DNA of 64,000 nt from Musa acuminata AAA Group (lineage: Eukaryota; Streptophyta; Magnoliopsida; Zingiberales; Musaceae). Positions 26,347 to 38,420 of the stretch are shown in pieces. A program made the position numbers and the translations under genes. The stretch spans positions 10,086,001-10,150,000 of the forward strand of contig NC_088356.1 of NCBI RefSeq assembly GCF_036884655.1. The letters are read 5' to 3'. The notes below the pieces were generated by a model. That model had not been told where the DNA came from and ran no database searches. It saw only the letters and a program-made list of their open reading frames with translations. Numbering within the stretch: position 1 is the stretch's first letter; every line of letters starts with the position of its first letter.

Positions 26347-28028
26347 ATGGCGGAAGGAGTCGGCGAACCGGGGAGCTCGATGCACGGCGTGACAGGGCGC
26401 GAGCCGACGCTGGCGTTCGAGACGTCGCCGTCAGTTCCTACGGACGCCACGGCTAAGTTCGCCCTCCCCGTCGACTCGGAGCACAAGGCGAAGGCCTTCA
26501 AGCTCTTCTCCTTCGCCAGCCCCCACATGCGCACCTTCCACCTCTCCTGGATCTCCTTCTTCACGTGCTTCGTCTCCACCTTCGCCGCCGCCCCGCTCGT
26601 CCCCATCATCCGCGACAACCTCAACCTGAAGAAGGGCGACATCGGGAACGCCGGCGTCGCCTCCGTGTCCGGTGCCATCTTCTCCCGTCTCATGATGGGC
26701 GCGGTGTGCGACCTCCTCGGTCCCCGGTACGGGTGCGCCTTCCTCATCATGCTGTCGGCGCCCACCGTCTTCTGCATGTCGCTGGTGTCCTCCGCCGGCG
26801 GGTACATCACCATGCGCTTCCTCATTGGCTTCTCCCTCGCCACCTTCGTCTCCTGCCAGTACTGGATGAGCACCATGTTCAACAGCCAGATCATTGGCCT
26901 GGCGAACGGCACTGCCGCCGGCTGGGGCAACATGGGTGGCGGCGCCACCCAGCTGATCATGCCTCTCGTCTACGATATCATCCGCAAGGCCGGCGCCACC
27001 CCTTTCCTGGCCTGGCGCATAGCCTTCTTCATTCCCGGCCTCATGCACGTCATCATGGGCATCCTCGTCCTAGTCCTCGGCCAGGACCTCCCCGACGGCA
27101 ACCTCAGCACCCTTCAGAAGAAGGGCAACGTCGCCAAGGACAAGTTCTCCAAGGTACCAGCAGTTCCTTCTTCTTCTTCTTCATCTTCCTTTAGTAACCT
27201 GATCCTTTAGGATTAATGGTTTTGATGTGTTCCTCCTTTCAGGTATTATGGTATGCCGTCACCAACTACAGGACCTGGATCTTTGTGCTCCTCTATGGCT
27301 ACTCCATGGGGGTGGAGCTCACCACCGACAACGTGATCGCGGAGTACTTCTACGACCGGTTCGACCTAAACCTCCGGACGGCCGGCATCATCGCTGCGTG
27401 CTTCGGTATGGCTAACATCGTCGCCCGGCCTTTCGGCGGGTTCGTGTCCGACTTTGGGGCACGCAGGTACGGCATGCGGGCCCGCCTCTGGAACCTCTGG
27501 ATCCTGCAGACCCTCGGCGGCGCCTTCTGCCTCTGGCTCGGCCGCGCCAACTCCCTCCCCATCTCCATCTTCGCTATGGTGTGCTTCTCCATCTGCGCCC
27601 AGGCCGCCTGCGGCGCCACCTTCGGCATCATCCCCTTCATCTCCCGACGCTCCCTGGGCATCATCTCCGGCATGAGCGGCGCCGGGGGGAACTTCGGCTC
27701 CGGCCTCACCCAGCTCCTCTTCTTCACCAGCACCAAGTACTCGACGGCGACCGGGCTTTCGCTCATGGGGGTGATGATCATGGCGTGCACGCTGCCCACA
27801 GCCTTCGTGCACTTCCCGCAGTGGGGGAGCATGTTCCTACCGCCGTCGAACGACGCCGCGAAGTCGACCGAGGAGAACTACTACGTGTCGGAGTGGAGCA
27901 AGGCGGAGCGGGAGAAGGGCATGCACCAGGCCAGCCTCAAGTTCGCCGAGAACAGCCGGTCGGAGCGCGGGAAGCGATACGTCGAATCGGCGCCGGCCCC
28001 ACCCGACGCATCCCCTACCAACGTCTGA
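26347..28028 (+). CDS. NRT2: High-affinity nitrate transporter, NRT2 family
   Basis: Two exons, 26347-27153 and 27243-28028, are joined by an 89-base GT-AG intron to give 530 residues, the normal NRT2 length. The start chosen is the ATG of [11 protein letters not shown]. The protein is an MFS transporter of the nitrate/nitrite porter family. It shows the loop motif [13 protein letters not shown] and two nitrate-signature stretches, [11 protein letters not shown] and [13 protein letters not shown], the second in the C-terminal half. It also has many hydrophobic spans and a hydrophilic C-terminal tail of about 60 residues. NRT2 proteins import nitrate with protons at the root plasma membrane, usually with the partner NAR2/NRT3. 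Exon GC content is very high compared with the flanks, typical of monocot NRT2 genes. No defect is seen. Which paralogue (NRT2.1 or other) cannot be told. Confidence 0.96.
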
Positions 28029-28221
28029 ACACAATTCGAGTCTCGGTAATATGAGACAACGTCCGGAGCTATTGAGATCTTATACTGTGTGGTTTGCAAT
28101 TGGTAGTATCTACGTCTCCTTCTACCTTACTGTAAGTGTGCCACTATATTGTAATCTACAAAGCATATTTGATGAGGGGATTTATAAGACCATATCAAGT
28201 ATGATTTTAGGTTTTATACAC

Positions 28222-28224
<3 letters not shown>

Positions 28225-28288
<64 letters not shown>
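28225..28288. repeat. (AT)n microsatellite, about 32 units
   Basis: An uninterrupted AT dinucleotide run lies about 200 bases after the NRT2 stop codon, probably in or just beyond its 3' UTR. Such runs vary in length between individuals. Confidence 0.97.
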
Positions 28289-28290
<2 letters not shown>

Positions 28291-28329
28291 CTGTTCATGT
28301 TTTGGATCATTTCAGCCATAATTATAGTT

Positions 28330-31037
28330 GACTTGATTTGGTAGTTTCACTCCATCATAATCTTCTTGGGAATGGGGAAAGTATGTCCATATCAAAATAA
28401 CAAGGATTAGTGAGAGTTGACAAGTAGAATGAGAAGCAACTACAAGAGGGTTGTGAGGAACAAAAAGGTAAAATTGATAATCGATGGACTAAAATAGTAA
28501 AAAAAAAAAATTTTTTTTTTTACGGATTACATATAGCAAACTACTAAATATATGACATGAAATGTTTGATGTTCGAAAAATATAAATCAATTTTAATTAG
28601 TTGGCTTACAGGTGAATGGGTGGAATACATGAATGCACGCTTACAGAAAGCATAGGAGGATTAACCCCCAATAATTAAAAAGTATGTATATGAATGAATG
28701 AATAATACAATTTCAATTTAATTATTATTATTATTATTATCATTATCAAATCAATCTATCGGATTATCATTATCATTATCAAATCAATTTGATATGAGTT
28801 TGATTGTATCGACCTCAATAAATTAGTCAGTAAGCGGAGTTAGAGAAGCAAGCACACGAATGCTATTTATTATTTTCATGAGAGATCAATCAAAGATCGT
28901 CTTCAATTTTCTGTATAGTAAATTACTTAATCAACCATTAAATGTGGTCGGATTGTCCTGCCCTAAGCTGTTTGTGAGTCGTCGGTGCACTTCCAAAACA
29001 CTACTATACAATGACAAAAGTCAACTTTCCAACGTGAGAGGTTTGATAAGCTGAAAAGCGATGTGATAGTGAATATATACGACTTTAAATCAGCACCCCT
29101 CCATTTCTTTCTCTTTTTTCCCCCACCCTCATAAATGCAGTCTTCAATTGTTTTGGTTTGACTCTCGAGGTTGACCTTTTTTGTGGAGACTATCAGCACG
29201 AACCTAATTTGCCAAAGTCAATTGCATATCCTGAGGTTTGGAATCCCACACTTTCTTTTCTGAACGAGGAAATGTGGCAGTATCAATTTCTTGATATATC
29301 TCTCATTTCTTATCGTATTAATGTCAATTAGACACACGATTTTTTGTCTTAAATATCACATCCGTAAAAATAATCTTATGTATTCGATAAATACTACCGC
29401 TCAATTAAGATTTTAGCTTTTTCATGAATCAATCTATTTATCATCATCATCATCATCGTCCTCGTCGTCCAAAATAAACCGCATAAGCTTGTTAAGTCAA
29501 ACTTATAAAAAAAAATAGAAGCAAAAATAATATGACTTAATTCACCAAAGCCTTAAAATGTGGATTTAGCTTAAGAGTTTGAAACCATATAATTATTGAA
29601 AGTGTCAATTACCATAGTTTATCGGCTGGTTAAATTCCGTCTCAATTATGTATGATTTGTTAAAAAAATAATTATAATTAACAAAATCGTAGCTAAGGAA
29701 CTACTGATTATAGTATTGAATCTATAACTGACATGTTATAGAAGATTAAGTGCATCTTAAGAAAATATTTGCTTGAGATATTTGTCGACCTTGCATAATT
29801 ACTTAACACATCATCATCCTGGCTTATTAGAATCAGCACTCATCGCATATACAGATGCAACTCTGTGGACGATGATAATAACAGCGGATCGAACCAGTGA
29901 AGTATCATCTTATTATTATTTATCGTAAAATAATTAGTTTTACCGACGAAAGTACGAAAACGATAGATAAAAAAAGATAATTTTAATATTTTAATTATAT
30001 TTTCGATGATGATAGATGATGGCACCATCGGAGGTTGTGACAACTACGTCGGCACCGACGAAGATACAGAACGACGAAAGGACCACTCATGGTTGGGCTT
30101 ACAATACTTCCGTCCATGGTGCCAACTTCCTCGTGGCTCACCACATTTGCCAAGTCACTTATGCTGCTTGCCACTTCCTCGACACTGGCTATCATGTCTC
30201 TGACACAGGTTCATGGCGAGTTTGCTTCCTTCGTGCTTCCTATGATCCCAATCATGCTGCCTCCCCTTCGCACTCTGTGGCCTCCTCAATCTCTAGCTCT
30301 TGTCTCTTTATCTCCAAGTCCAAGGTGGCACCTGGAGCAACGAAGCCCACAGATCCTTGACGAACGACAATAAAGCGACGTCGTAGGTTGGTTGAGGAGA
30401 GGATGGAGAATGTCCTACTAGCATGAAGCCAAAGGATGGGATTGCAGAGCGAACGATGATGCATGGAAGCGGCAATCTATATTGTTGGCCCGCACCAGGA
30501 AATGACCTCTGCCCTGCCATTACGAGTGGCCCTTACAACCGCATTATGGTTCGTCATTAAGCTTTTGGAGTTGTCTTGGTTCGCCATTAAGCTTTTGGAG
30601 TAGGATGAGACAACGAAAAGGGGCAATTGGGCGGTGCTCCAACTACTAGTAGCGTGCTCCAGAGTACCTGTGAGGCTAATCATTACCACCGCATCATGGA
30701 TCACCAGAGTCGCTGACATAGTTGCTGAGCAATGTCGACACAAATGCAGAGCGTTAGTATTTACATCGTCCTCTTCTTCCTCTCCTTTTACCTCAACTTT
30801 CATTGTCGCTTTCCTTTATTCACAATATTCATCCACGATCCCTAACGTAGTCGTCGTCGTTTTTAACAACCGAAAATATAATTAGAACATTAAAATTATT
30901 TTTTACTTTTTTATATTTTCATACTTTCATCAATAAACCAAGGAGAAATAAAATTAGATGTTTTATTTTTTATAACTACATAATATATAATTCACACTCT
31001 TATTGCACCATAACTGCTTCGGCTCCTTACACCATGC
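28330..31037. other. Intergenic, no supported gene
   Basis: This stretch is AT-rich, with a TTA/TCA triplet tract at about 28722-28785 and short ATC repeats at 29441-29465. From 30006 to 30850 the base composition rises and an open frame of 114 codons occurs (30016-30360, plus). It has no family resemblance I recognise, no clear splice context and overlapping open frames on both strands. A 22-base sequence including attaagcttttggagt is repeated directly at about 30556 and 30590. Confidence 0.5.
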
Positions 31038-32561
31038 TTAATGGCGTAGAGCAGACTCCCTCCCTCCATCAAGCTGCTGACTATGTTGCATTAGATCGGC
31101 TATAAACCGATCCAAGTTCTTCTGCGACGAGCCCTGAGGTCCGAGTGCGCGCTCAAGTGTTCTTCTCACGTCCTTCACCTTCTCCCTCAGCTCATCCCCG
31201 ACTTCTCCCATCACGCTCTCAATCCTCTCTGCCACTTCCTTCCTGCCCACCTTGTTCTTCTCTCCTAAGTCAAGACCGATCTTCCAATCCTGCACCACCA
31301 GTTTCCGGTTCGTGAACTGGTCCGTGAGGAGGGGGAAGCAGAGCAGCGGCACCCCGCACCATACGCTCTCCAGGATCGAGTTCCAGCCGCAGTGCGTCAG
31401 GAAGGCGCCGATCGACCGGTGCGAGAGCACCGCGGTCTGGCAGCACCATGGCACCACCATCCCCCTTCCTTTGCTGTCCTCGATGAAGGATTCGGGCAGC
31501 GGATCGGGCTCGTCGGAGCTGACGACGTCTGGCCGCAGCACCCACAGGAATCTGGCCTTGCTGCGCAGCACCCCCTGCACTATCTCCTTCAGGTCGCGCC
31601 TGCTGATATGCGCGTAGCTCCCGAAGGAGATGTACAAGATGGAGCCCGGCGGCTTCGAGTCCAGCCACCGGGAGCAGTCCGATTCAGCCCACAGGCTCGT
31701 CGCCACGGCGCTCTTGGTGAATCCCGCCGGGAAGATCGGCCCTATGGCGTAGAACGGCTTCTCCAGCTGCAGAGCGGAGATGGTCTCCGGCTCGAGTTCT
31801 TGCACCGTGTTGCAGAGTACCAAGTCCGCCCCCTTTGCTTCCTCGAATGCTCTGAAGATGATCTGGTGCACCACCGACGACACGTCCCTTTCTTGGAGGT
31901 ACGACATGAGATCGGCCGGCTCGATCGCCGCCACTCCCGGCACGTACGTTATGGTGTCTTTGCTATTGTCTACGATCAATATCCGGCGTTACAGCAATCG
32001 TGAGAAAGAAAGAGGAAGGATTAGCGTGCATTAAATACCATGAGAAGCGAAGTGGCCGTGTTTGATGAGGAGATCCAAGTGGTCGTAGAGAGTGAAGACG
32101 AGCGCGGGCTCGGTCCAGAAGGACACGTAAGGGAGCCCAAACTTCTTGGCTAAGGTGGAAGGCCACACGAAGAAGGTATCGGCGATGAGGCAGGTGATGG
32201 GAGGGTCCGCGTACAGCGACAGCTTCCGCATTAGCTCCTCGACGTGGGCCGGGAGGACGTGCAGGAGAGAGCCCATGAAGCGGTCGTGGTTGAGGGACCG
32301 ATCGAAGGCGACGGGGAGGCCGTCGTTCACGAGCTCGCAGCGGACGTCGAGGCCCCGGGCGCGGGCGGCGGCGAAGATGTCGCGGTCGACGCCGGAGGCG
32401 GCGCGTGAGGTTTGGTGGTGGATGGCTTCGGTGTAGACGAAGGTGATGGTGAAGCCCCTGGAAGCGAGCTTGGTGGCGAGGTGGACAGCCGGGATGATGT
32501 GGCCTTGGAGAGGGTAAGGAACGAGGAGGGCGTGAGGAGGCTTCCGGCGACAGACAGCCAT
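31038..32561 (-). CDS. UDP-glycosyltransferase, UGT86A-like
   Basis: Two exons on the minus strand, 32039-32561 and 31038-31969, separated by a 69-base GT-AG intron, give 484 residues. The N-terminus has the acceptor-side catalytic His in YPLQGHIIP (His21). The plant PSPG box begins at about residue 349 with WCCQTAVLSHRSIGAFLTHC and continues through the GWNS, E and final DQ residues that bind the UDP-sugar. The Trp at position 1 and closing Gln suit UDP-glucose. The AITYVPGV-like stretch (DTITYVPGVAAIEPADLMSYLQ region) and overall style match the UGT86A group, whose acceptors are poorly defined. The enzyme would act in the cytosol. It lies on the same strand as the acyl-CoA ligase gene, whose stop is only 415 bases upstream. 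It appears intact. Confidence 0.93.
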
Positions 32562-32813
32562 TGTTACAAAGAGTGGGATCGGTCAGATCCAGAGAGGGAG
32601 GAAGAGAGATGACATGCTTGTGAAAGGTGTTTGTGTTGGGCCTCTTTGACACATGGACAAAACTCTGGAAGTATCAGGCCATGGGTGTTGGCTACCTACG
32701 CCATGCGGATAAGCACTACAAAGAAGAACTCGGTGCTCTGTCTGAGGGCTGCTGGGGAACGCCAATCGCCTGATAACTCCGAAGAGTGCTTTCGACAAAT
32801 CTTGATCGTGTTA

Positions 32814-32822
32814 TTCTTTATA
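32814..32822 (-). promoter_or_regulatory. Possible TATA box of the UGT gene
   Basis: On the minus strand tataaagaa lies about 250 bases before the UGT start codon, inside the short gap to the next gene. The distance would give a long leader, so this is tentative. Confidence 0.35.
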
Positions 32823-32976
32823 CGTAATCCTTTTTGCTATACTTTAAGAGTTCGAGAAGCCGATAAGAACTCGAACATAATTCGGCTCCATGTAGAATTC
32901 ATGTGGAAACAGCATTTGGTCACAAACAAGTAGGAGATTCAACAACACGAGCAATGGTTTACCACCACCCCACCTT

Positions 32977-35647
32977 CTACAACTTTGATCTTACTTTCTC
33001 GATCATCTCTCTTCGTAGGATCTTTCCCGAGGCGGACTTTGGCACAGAGCTAACGAACGTCACTCTCCTCAGCCTCTTATACGGTGCAACCTGATTGATG
33101 ATGACATGAAACGGAGGAAGGAGAGACTGAGAGAGAAGCACTTGCAACATAAGCTCAATTGAGAATGGAGATTGTTTTACTCAGTATAATAACCTGTTTT
33201 GCGATGAAGTTTTGGACATCTTCTCCGGTCAATGAACTAGTGGGAGATCGTACCACATAAGCGATTGGAACCTCGCCGGCTTCAGCATCAGGAAACCTGC
33301 ATGGAACCCCCAAAGAGATGTTGTGATCTTTTAGAGTTTGCACTCAACAAACTAATGTGATGGATGATCAATCAGAAGTGAGTTGATTCGGAGCAATAAT
33401 CTCGACTTACGGAATTACAGCAGCATCTAATATCTCGGGATGAGACAGAAGCAATCCTTCTAGTTCAGCTGGTGCAACCTGTGGATGGTAGAAGAATCAG
33501 ATGCAAGAGCTGCTTTACATCATCATGATTAGTCTCAAAGGTTATCTTGGATAGGCAATCTAATGTTCGAAGAGTATCGTGTGGAAGACATATGATTCAT
33601 CATCGAATTCGATTTGATCACATAAACGCTTACCTGAAATCCTTTGTACTTGATGAGCTCTTTTATTCGATCAACGATGAAGAGCTGTCCCTTTTCATTG
33701 AAGTAACCAAGATCACCAGTATGTAACCAGCCTTCCCTCAAAGTCAATTTTGTGGCTTCTGGATTGTTAAGATACTCTGGATGATAAAAATCGAAGGCCG
33801 AATTTAGCAGCAAAAACAAAATGCATTCTTCTTGCACAAGAAAATATTAGTATACACCACGACATAGCACGATTTATCGAACATATTCTTCCAGAATTAT
33901 TTCTTGAAGCTAAAAATTGAAGTCGATGATCGACAATGATAGGAGATTTTATGCTGGTTTGAGCAGGTAGGAGGTAAAAGGACACTGTAAAGCATATAAT
34001 ACAAATTGCAATATAGTAGACAGAAGAAGAAGTCATAAACATGACACGCTGCACATAAGATTATTATATTTCAGATCAATAGGGATAATGTAGAGAATGC
34101 ATTTCTGGGGAACCATTACAGGCCACAAAGGAGAAGACCAGATGATGATAAGGATGTTCCTCAAGGATCACTCCGAAACACGATGATCGCAGAAGGGGAG
34201 GAGGGTTGGAATGGATGACAAAGGAGCCTCCTTCGTCATACGAATCAAATTAAGATCACTCGTCCAAAATTGCAACAGGGATTACAGTTCTTATCAAAAT
34301 AGTATGAGCAATTCTACCTACTCAAGATGCAGAATCCAAGTCTCTACCTGGCATTATGTTGGGACCGCGGAAGCATAACTCGCCCAATTGATTTGGTGGA
34401 AGAGATTCCATTGTGTCTACGTTGACAACTCTAGCTTCAACTTCCGACGCCAGTATTCCTGCAGAACCGTACTCACGAACCTCTCCGACGGTAGGAAGGT
34501 CCAGCGATAGAATTCCACAGGTCTCTGTCATACCATACCCCTGTTTACAACACCAAGCGTGCGATCAAACAGACACATACAACTCGGTTGGGGAAGAAAT
34601 TGTGAGATCAAATGCAAAAGTGGTTGGGAGTGTTACCTGGACGATATCAGCGTGAGGAAGGTGCTTGGCGACGTCCTCCATCACATCTTTGCTTATTGGT
34701 GCTGCGCCGGAACACACGAACCTCAGCGAGCTGAGGTCGTACTTGGTCACCTTCCCGTGCTTGGCGAGCGCGATCATCACCGGCGGCACGCCGAAGAATT
34801 GCGTCACTCGGTGCCCCTCGACCGCCTTCAAGATCGAATCCATGTCGAACCTCGACACCGAGACGACGCTGTTGCCCCGCCACAGCTGGGAGTAGGTGAT
34901 CACTGACAAGCCGAATATGTGGAACATGGGCAGGAAGCAGATGGCGGTGTTGGGCCCATCGCCCCTCGAGTCTTGGTCCACCGTCGCCATGTGGGCGGTG
35001 CAGATGAAGTTCCGGTGCGTCAGGACGACGCCCTTGCTGGCTCCGGTGGTCCCCGAGGAGTACAGCAACGCGGCGACGTCCGACTGGTACACCGGCGGCG
35101 GAGAGAACCCGGCGGGAACGGGGTTGGCGACGAGGTCGGAGAAGTAGGCGACGGGGGACGCGGGAGGAGGGGACAAGGGGGAGTCTTTGGGGCCGATGAT
35201 GATGGACGGTAGGCGCAAGGCAGCGGCCTTCGACCAAAGCTGGGGGACGGTGACCACGACCTTGGCTCGGGCGTCGCGGGCCTGCCTGGTGAGCTCGGGC
35301 ACGGTGTAGAGGGGGTTGACGGTGGTGGCGATGGCGCCGAGGGAGAGCGCGGCGAGGAAGGCGACGGGGAAGTGGACGGAGTTGGGGGCGAAGATGAGGA
35401 CGACGTCGCCCTTGCGGAGGCCGAAGAGGGAGGATAAGCTGGCGGCGGCGGAGAGGACCGACGAGCGGAGGTCGGCGAAGGAGAGCGCATCGCCGGTATC
35501 GGCGTCGACGAGGGCGAGGCGGTCGGGGTGGGCGGCGGCGCTGCGGAATAGGAAGGGGACCATGGAGAGGGCGGGGTCGGCGGGGAAGGCGATGCGCGGG
35601 CGGAGCGAGCGGTAGATGCCGTCGGGGCCGTAGCCGGACTTCCCCAT
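32977..35647 (-). CDS. 4-coumarate:CoA ligase-like acyl-CoA synthetase, probably peroxisomal
   Basis: Six exons: 34637-35647, 34348-34540, 33634-33776, 33411-33478, 33194-33296 and 32977-33090. They give 1,632 nt and 543 residues, all GT-AG. It belongs to the adenylate-forming ANL family. Visible motifs are box [15 protein letters not shown] (about 194-207), the aromatic-side YGMTETCG (about 339-346), box II-like GELCFRGP (390-397), [23 protein letters not shown], and the catalytic Lys region in [10 protein letters not shown]. The first residues ([15 protein letters not shown]) resemble the Arabidopsis 4CL-like 7 group (At4g05160). The protein ends in SKL, a canonical peroxisomal PTS1. Related enzymes activate fatty acids or jasmonate precursors to CoA esters in peroxisomes, so this role is more likely than lignin synthesis. 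The first exon is strongly GC-rich. It is intact. Confidence 0.93.
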
Positions 35648-35700
35648 CGTCGCCAAACAAGGATGAGATCTTTGAGCTTTGCCGGGAGGAACTTGGTCGC

Positions 35701-35706
35701 ATATAT
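35701..35706 (-). promoter_or_regulatory. TATA-like box of the acyl-CoA ligase gene
   Basis: A tatata core lies 54 bases before the start codon on the minus strand. If used, the leader would be only about 20-25 bases. Confidence 0.5.
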
Positions 35707-35709
35707 AAG

Positions 35710-36640
35710 GTCTCTCCTCTCAAGTTATCCGCGTAGCGATTGGGAGAGGCGACGCAGGATCCCGTGTGTGGGTCGGTCCGGGAGAGGCGCTCGCAGCGAA
35801 CTCCGAGCGGGACCCGCACCCTGTGTCACGCGTGACCGTGTGTTCAACGAGATGAAGGAGAGTCGACGACCGTGGGCGAGATCTGCCGCGGCATTTTTGT
35901 CGACGAAAGGGGCGAGTGACGTGTCGGGACACGCATCAAATGGTTACGACTTCTTGGAGCAAAGCCAATTGAAACATTGATTCCAATTATATATAAAAAA
36001 AAAATTATTAGATTCAAATTATGTGATAAAATATCTTAATCAGATTCAAAGTAAATTCAAACTGCATTGACGATTAGAATTAAAAATTTTAGGAAGGAAA
36101 GATATTATTTTCCTTATAAGCTAAAGAATTTAATTTTTTCTATGGATATATCTCTACCAGTACAAGTTTTGGACACCACCTAATAAGTACCAAGTTTTAT
36201 TTTATTTTGTTCACTACCTACCAAGCGATGGCAAGGAATCTTTCGACGGCAGAAGTTTCGGGCTGATCACGTGAAAAGTCACATTTTACTTTGTCGATAT
36301 AATAAATTACTTTATCATTATAATTTTTATTTTCTCATCTTGTTAACACATTTTATAATTGTTTTGATTGATTGACTAATGAAAATGTGGATGACTTTTT
36401 CTAGCTAACGTAAAGAGCAAACGTTACGGAAAAGATAAAGAAATTGATAGGGAGAGACAATTCATCGGGAGTGACATCGTCTTCGAGCGATGAAGCTTTT
36501 GTTATCAGAGTGATCCCTCTAAGACGTCTTCGAGGATAAAATGGTCAGACTTCCTATCTGTCTTTCCTGCTTCTGCGCAAGAATACTTACCCTCGGAAAA
36601 TGGCCGCTGCATTTGCTACCCTTTCAACACTACCGAGAGT
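35710..36640. other. Intergenic, no supported gene
   Basis: This is GC-rich promoter-side sequence of the acyl-CoA ligase up to about 35.95 kb, then AT-rich sequence. No coding resemblance or repeat stands out. Confidence 0.5.
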
Positions 36641-37800
36641 TCTTACCTCTCAGATAACAGAGACACTCGGCTGTAGAGGGTCCGCCTCTTGCCAATAACA
36701 TAGAGGTACGAAACGGCGTAGAATGTCTTCGTTGCTGCGAGAGATTCCATTCCATCTAAACGATCTCTCTCGGGGGCCACGTGACCCGACCCAGTCGCAG
36801 CGCGCGATTGCCCACGTTGCTGATTCCCTTTCGCCACCGCCAGTCTACCTGCTCTCCCTTCGATTCTTGGATCAAAAAGCATTGGGAATGGCGGATTCAT
36901 CTGCTCTCTGGGAATCCGTCCCCTTCGATTCTTGAAGGTGGCCGCGTCGGGGGCGATCCCTACGGGCCTTACTCCTGGGAATAAATCCTTCCCCTTCTCC
37001 GAAGGTCAAGTGCCGCCTCACGATTTCTTGATCTTACAATTCTAGGGTTTTCATTTCAGTTGTTTCTTGATGATTTTTGGATGATCATGTCGAATTTCAT
37101 TTTCTTTAATCGTTGTTTGGAGAAACAAGAATTCCGATCGTACCGTGCTGCGACGTCATATTTTGGAACCATTTGTGGGGGTAGGGTTCCGATCATACTA
37201 ACTGCTGTCGTCTCCTTTCTCACCGGTCACCGTCTGCTCTGCCTTGGTTGCGATTGCACGTAGCAATTATATACGTAATGTATCAAACAGCATTTGCATC
37301 TGCTTGTGAGCTTGGAAAACGCCATCTATTCTGGTGTGGATGGCAGTAGTCTTGTTCATTAGTGTGTTTGGTCAATGACTATATGTATGTTATTACTCTT
37401 TGAAACAATAATGTGTAGTCATTGGAATTGCAAACATCATACCGCTCTTGTTATATTTATGGGCATTTAGGGTAGCACAGACACAACAACGTTTTTGGGG
37501 GGCTTATTTAGTTGTTTTGATGATTACGGTGCTTTTTGTCAACTATAGCTTCATAGTTTGTGAGATGATACCCATTTCATTGAATTTTCTGCTTGTCATC
37601 CATCTTGTGTGTGTCAAATTATTAAGTTGTTTCAGAAATTTATCTGTCTATCGTGTATTGAATTATTTACTTACTATCCTTTGGAAATTTTTTTATAAAA
37701 CTCTGATGCTGCTCCACTTTTATAATTGTCTCGTGACTAAAGTGCTTTTTTTTTTTTTTTTTTGTGCTTCCAAAGTCTGCTTTACCTGATCCATCCCAGT
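36640..37800 (+). other. Possible 5' exon region of a small plus-strand gene
   Basis: A GC-rich, promoter-like block with CACGTG at 36779-36784 precedes an ATG at 36889 (MADSSALWESVPFDS, then stop). The style, a short coding start followed by a 'gggttttcatttcag' stretch near 37040-37060, is like the first exon of a plant gene. It could belong with the acceptor and exon at 47172-47334, but about 10 kb of transposon-filled sequence lies between. The link is speculative. Confidence 0.25.
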
Positions 37801-37890
37801 CACTCTTTTACTGGTCAGTGACTTTATGTTTGTGTCTTTATTTGAGTTTAAATCTTTTTATTTTATGTATGGATGCATTTTTCACCCATT

Positions 37891-38010
37891 CAGTGGGTTC
37901 CTGAAGATAGAATCACCCTTCTTCAGATAGGAGGATCAGTGGGTTCCTGAAGATAGAATCACCCTTATTCAAATAGGAAGATAGAATCACCCTTATTCAG
38001 ATAGGAGGAT
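37891..38010. repeat. 46-bp tandem repeat, about 2.6 copies
   Basis: The unit starting cagtgggttcctgaagatag occurs at 37891 and again at 37937, and its later part a third time from about 37980. Copies are nearly identical. After it comes a poly-A-rich tract with 'cttaaaaaa' words up to about 38280. Confidence 0.8.
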
Positions 38011-38420
38011 CCTTCGTTCCTTATTTAGATAGAATACCTATTTATCCAAGGATTGCAATTTCGATCTATACTTAAAAAAATCCAAAAATACTTAAAAAAA
38101 ATAAAAATACTTAAAAAATCCAAAATAATAAAATAATAAATAATAAATATAGAATACCTTTGGGCGTATCGACGGTATGCCCAAAATAATAAAAAAACTT
38201 AGATTAGGGTTTTTAAGTTAGAAATAAATATAAATTTAGTATAATTTTAATAAAAATAATATAAATTAGAAAAGAATAGTATCACATTTCTTTTTCGGGC
38301 TTTGAGGAGTAGCTTTGTGGTACGTTCTGGATTGTCTTTCCATTAATATTGAATTATCTACAAAAAAATCATTTGAATTATTATGTTTGTCGGTGGATCG
38401 GGGTCCTCGATCCTATATAT

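Noticed and set aside
26331..27048. Long minus-strand open frames of about 205 codons opposite NRT2 exon 1
   Set aside because: They mirror a very GC-rich real exon; stop codons are rare in all frames there. The plus-strand frame matches NRT2 throughout.
31392..32003. Plus-strand 203-codon frame opposite the UGT second exon
   Set aside because: It is a shadow of a GC-rich exon. The minus strand has the PSPG box in frame.
34647..35819. 390-codon minus-strand frame overlapping the acyl-CoA ligase first exon in another frame
   Set aside because: It is Arg/Pro-rich translation of a GC-rich exon in the wrong frame. The frame with the AMP-binding motifs is the real one.
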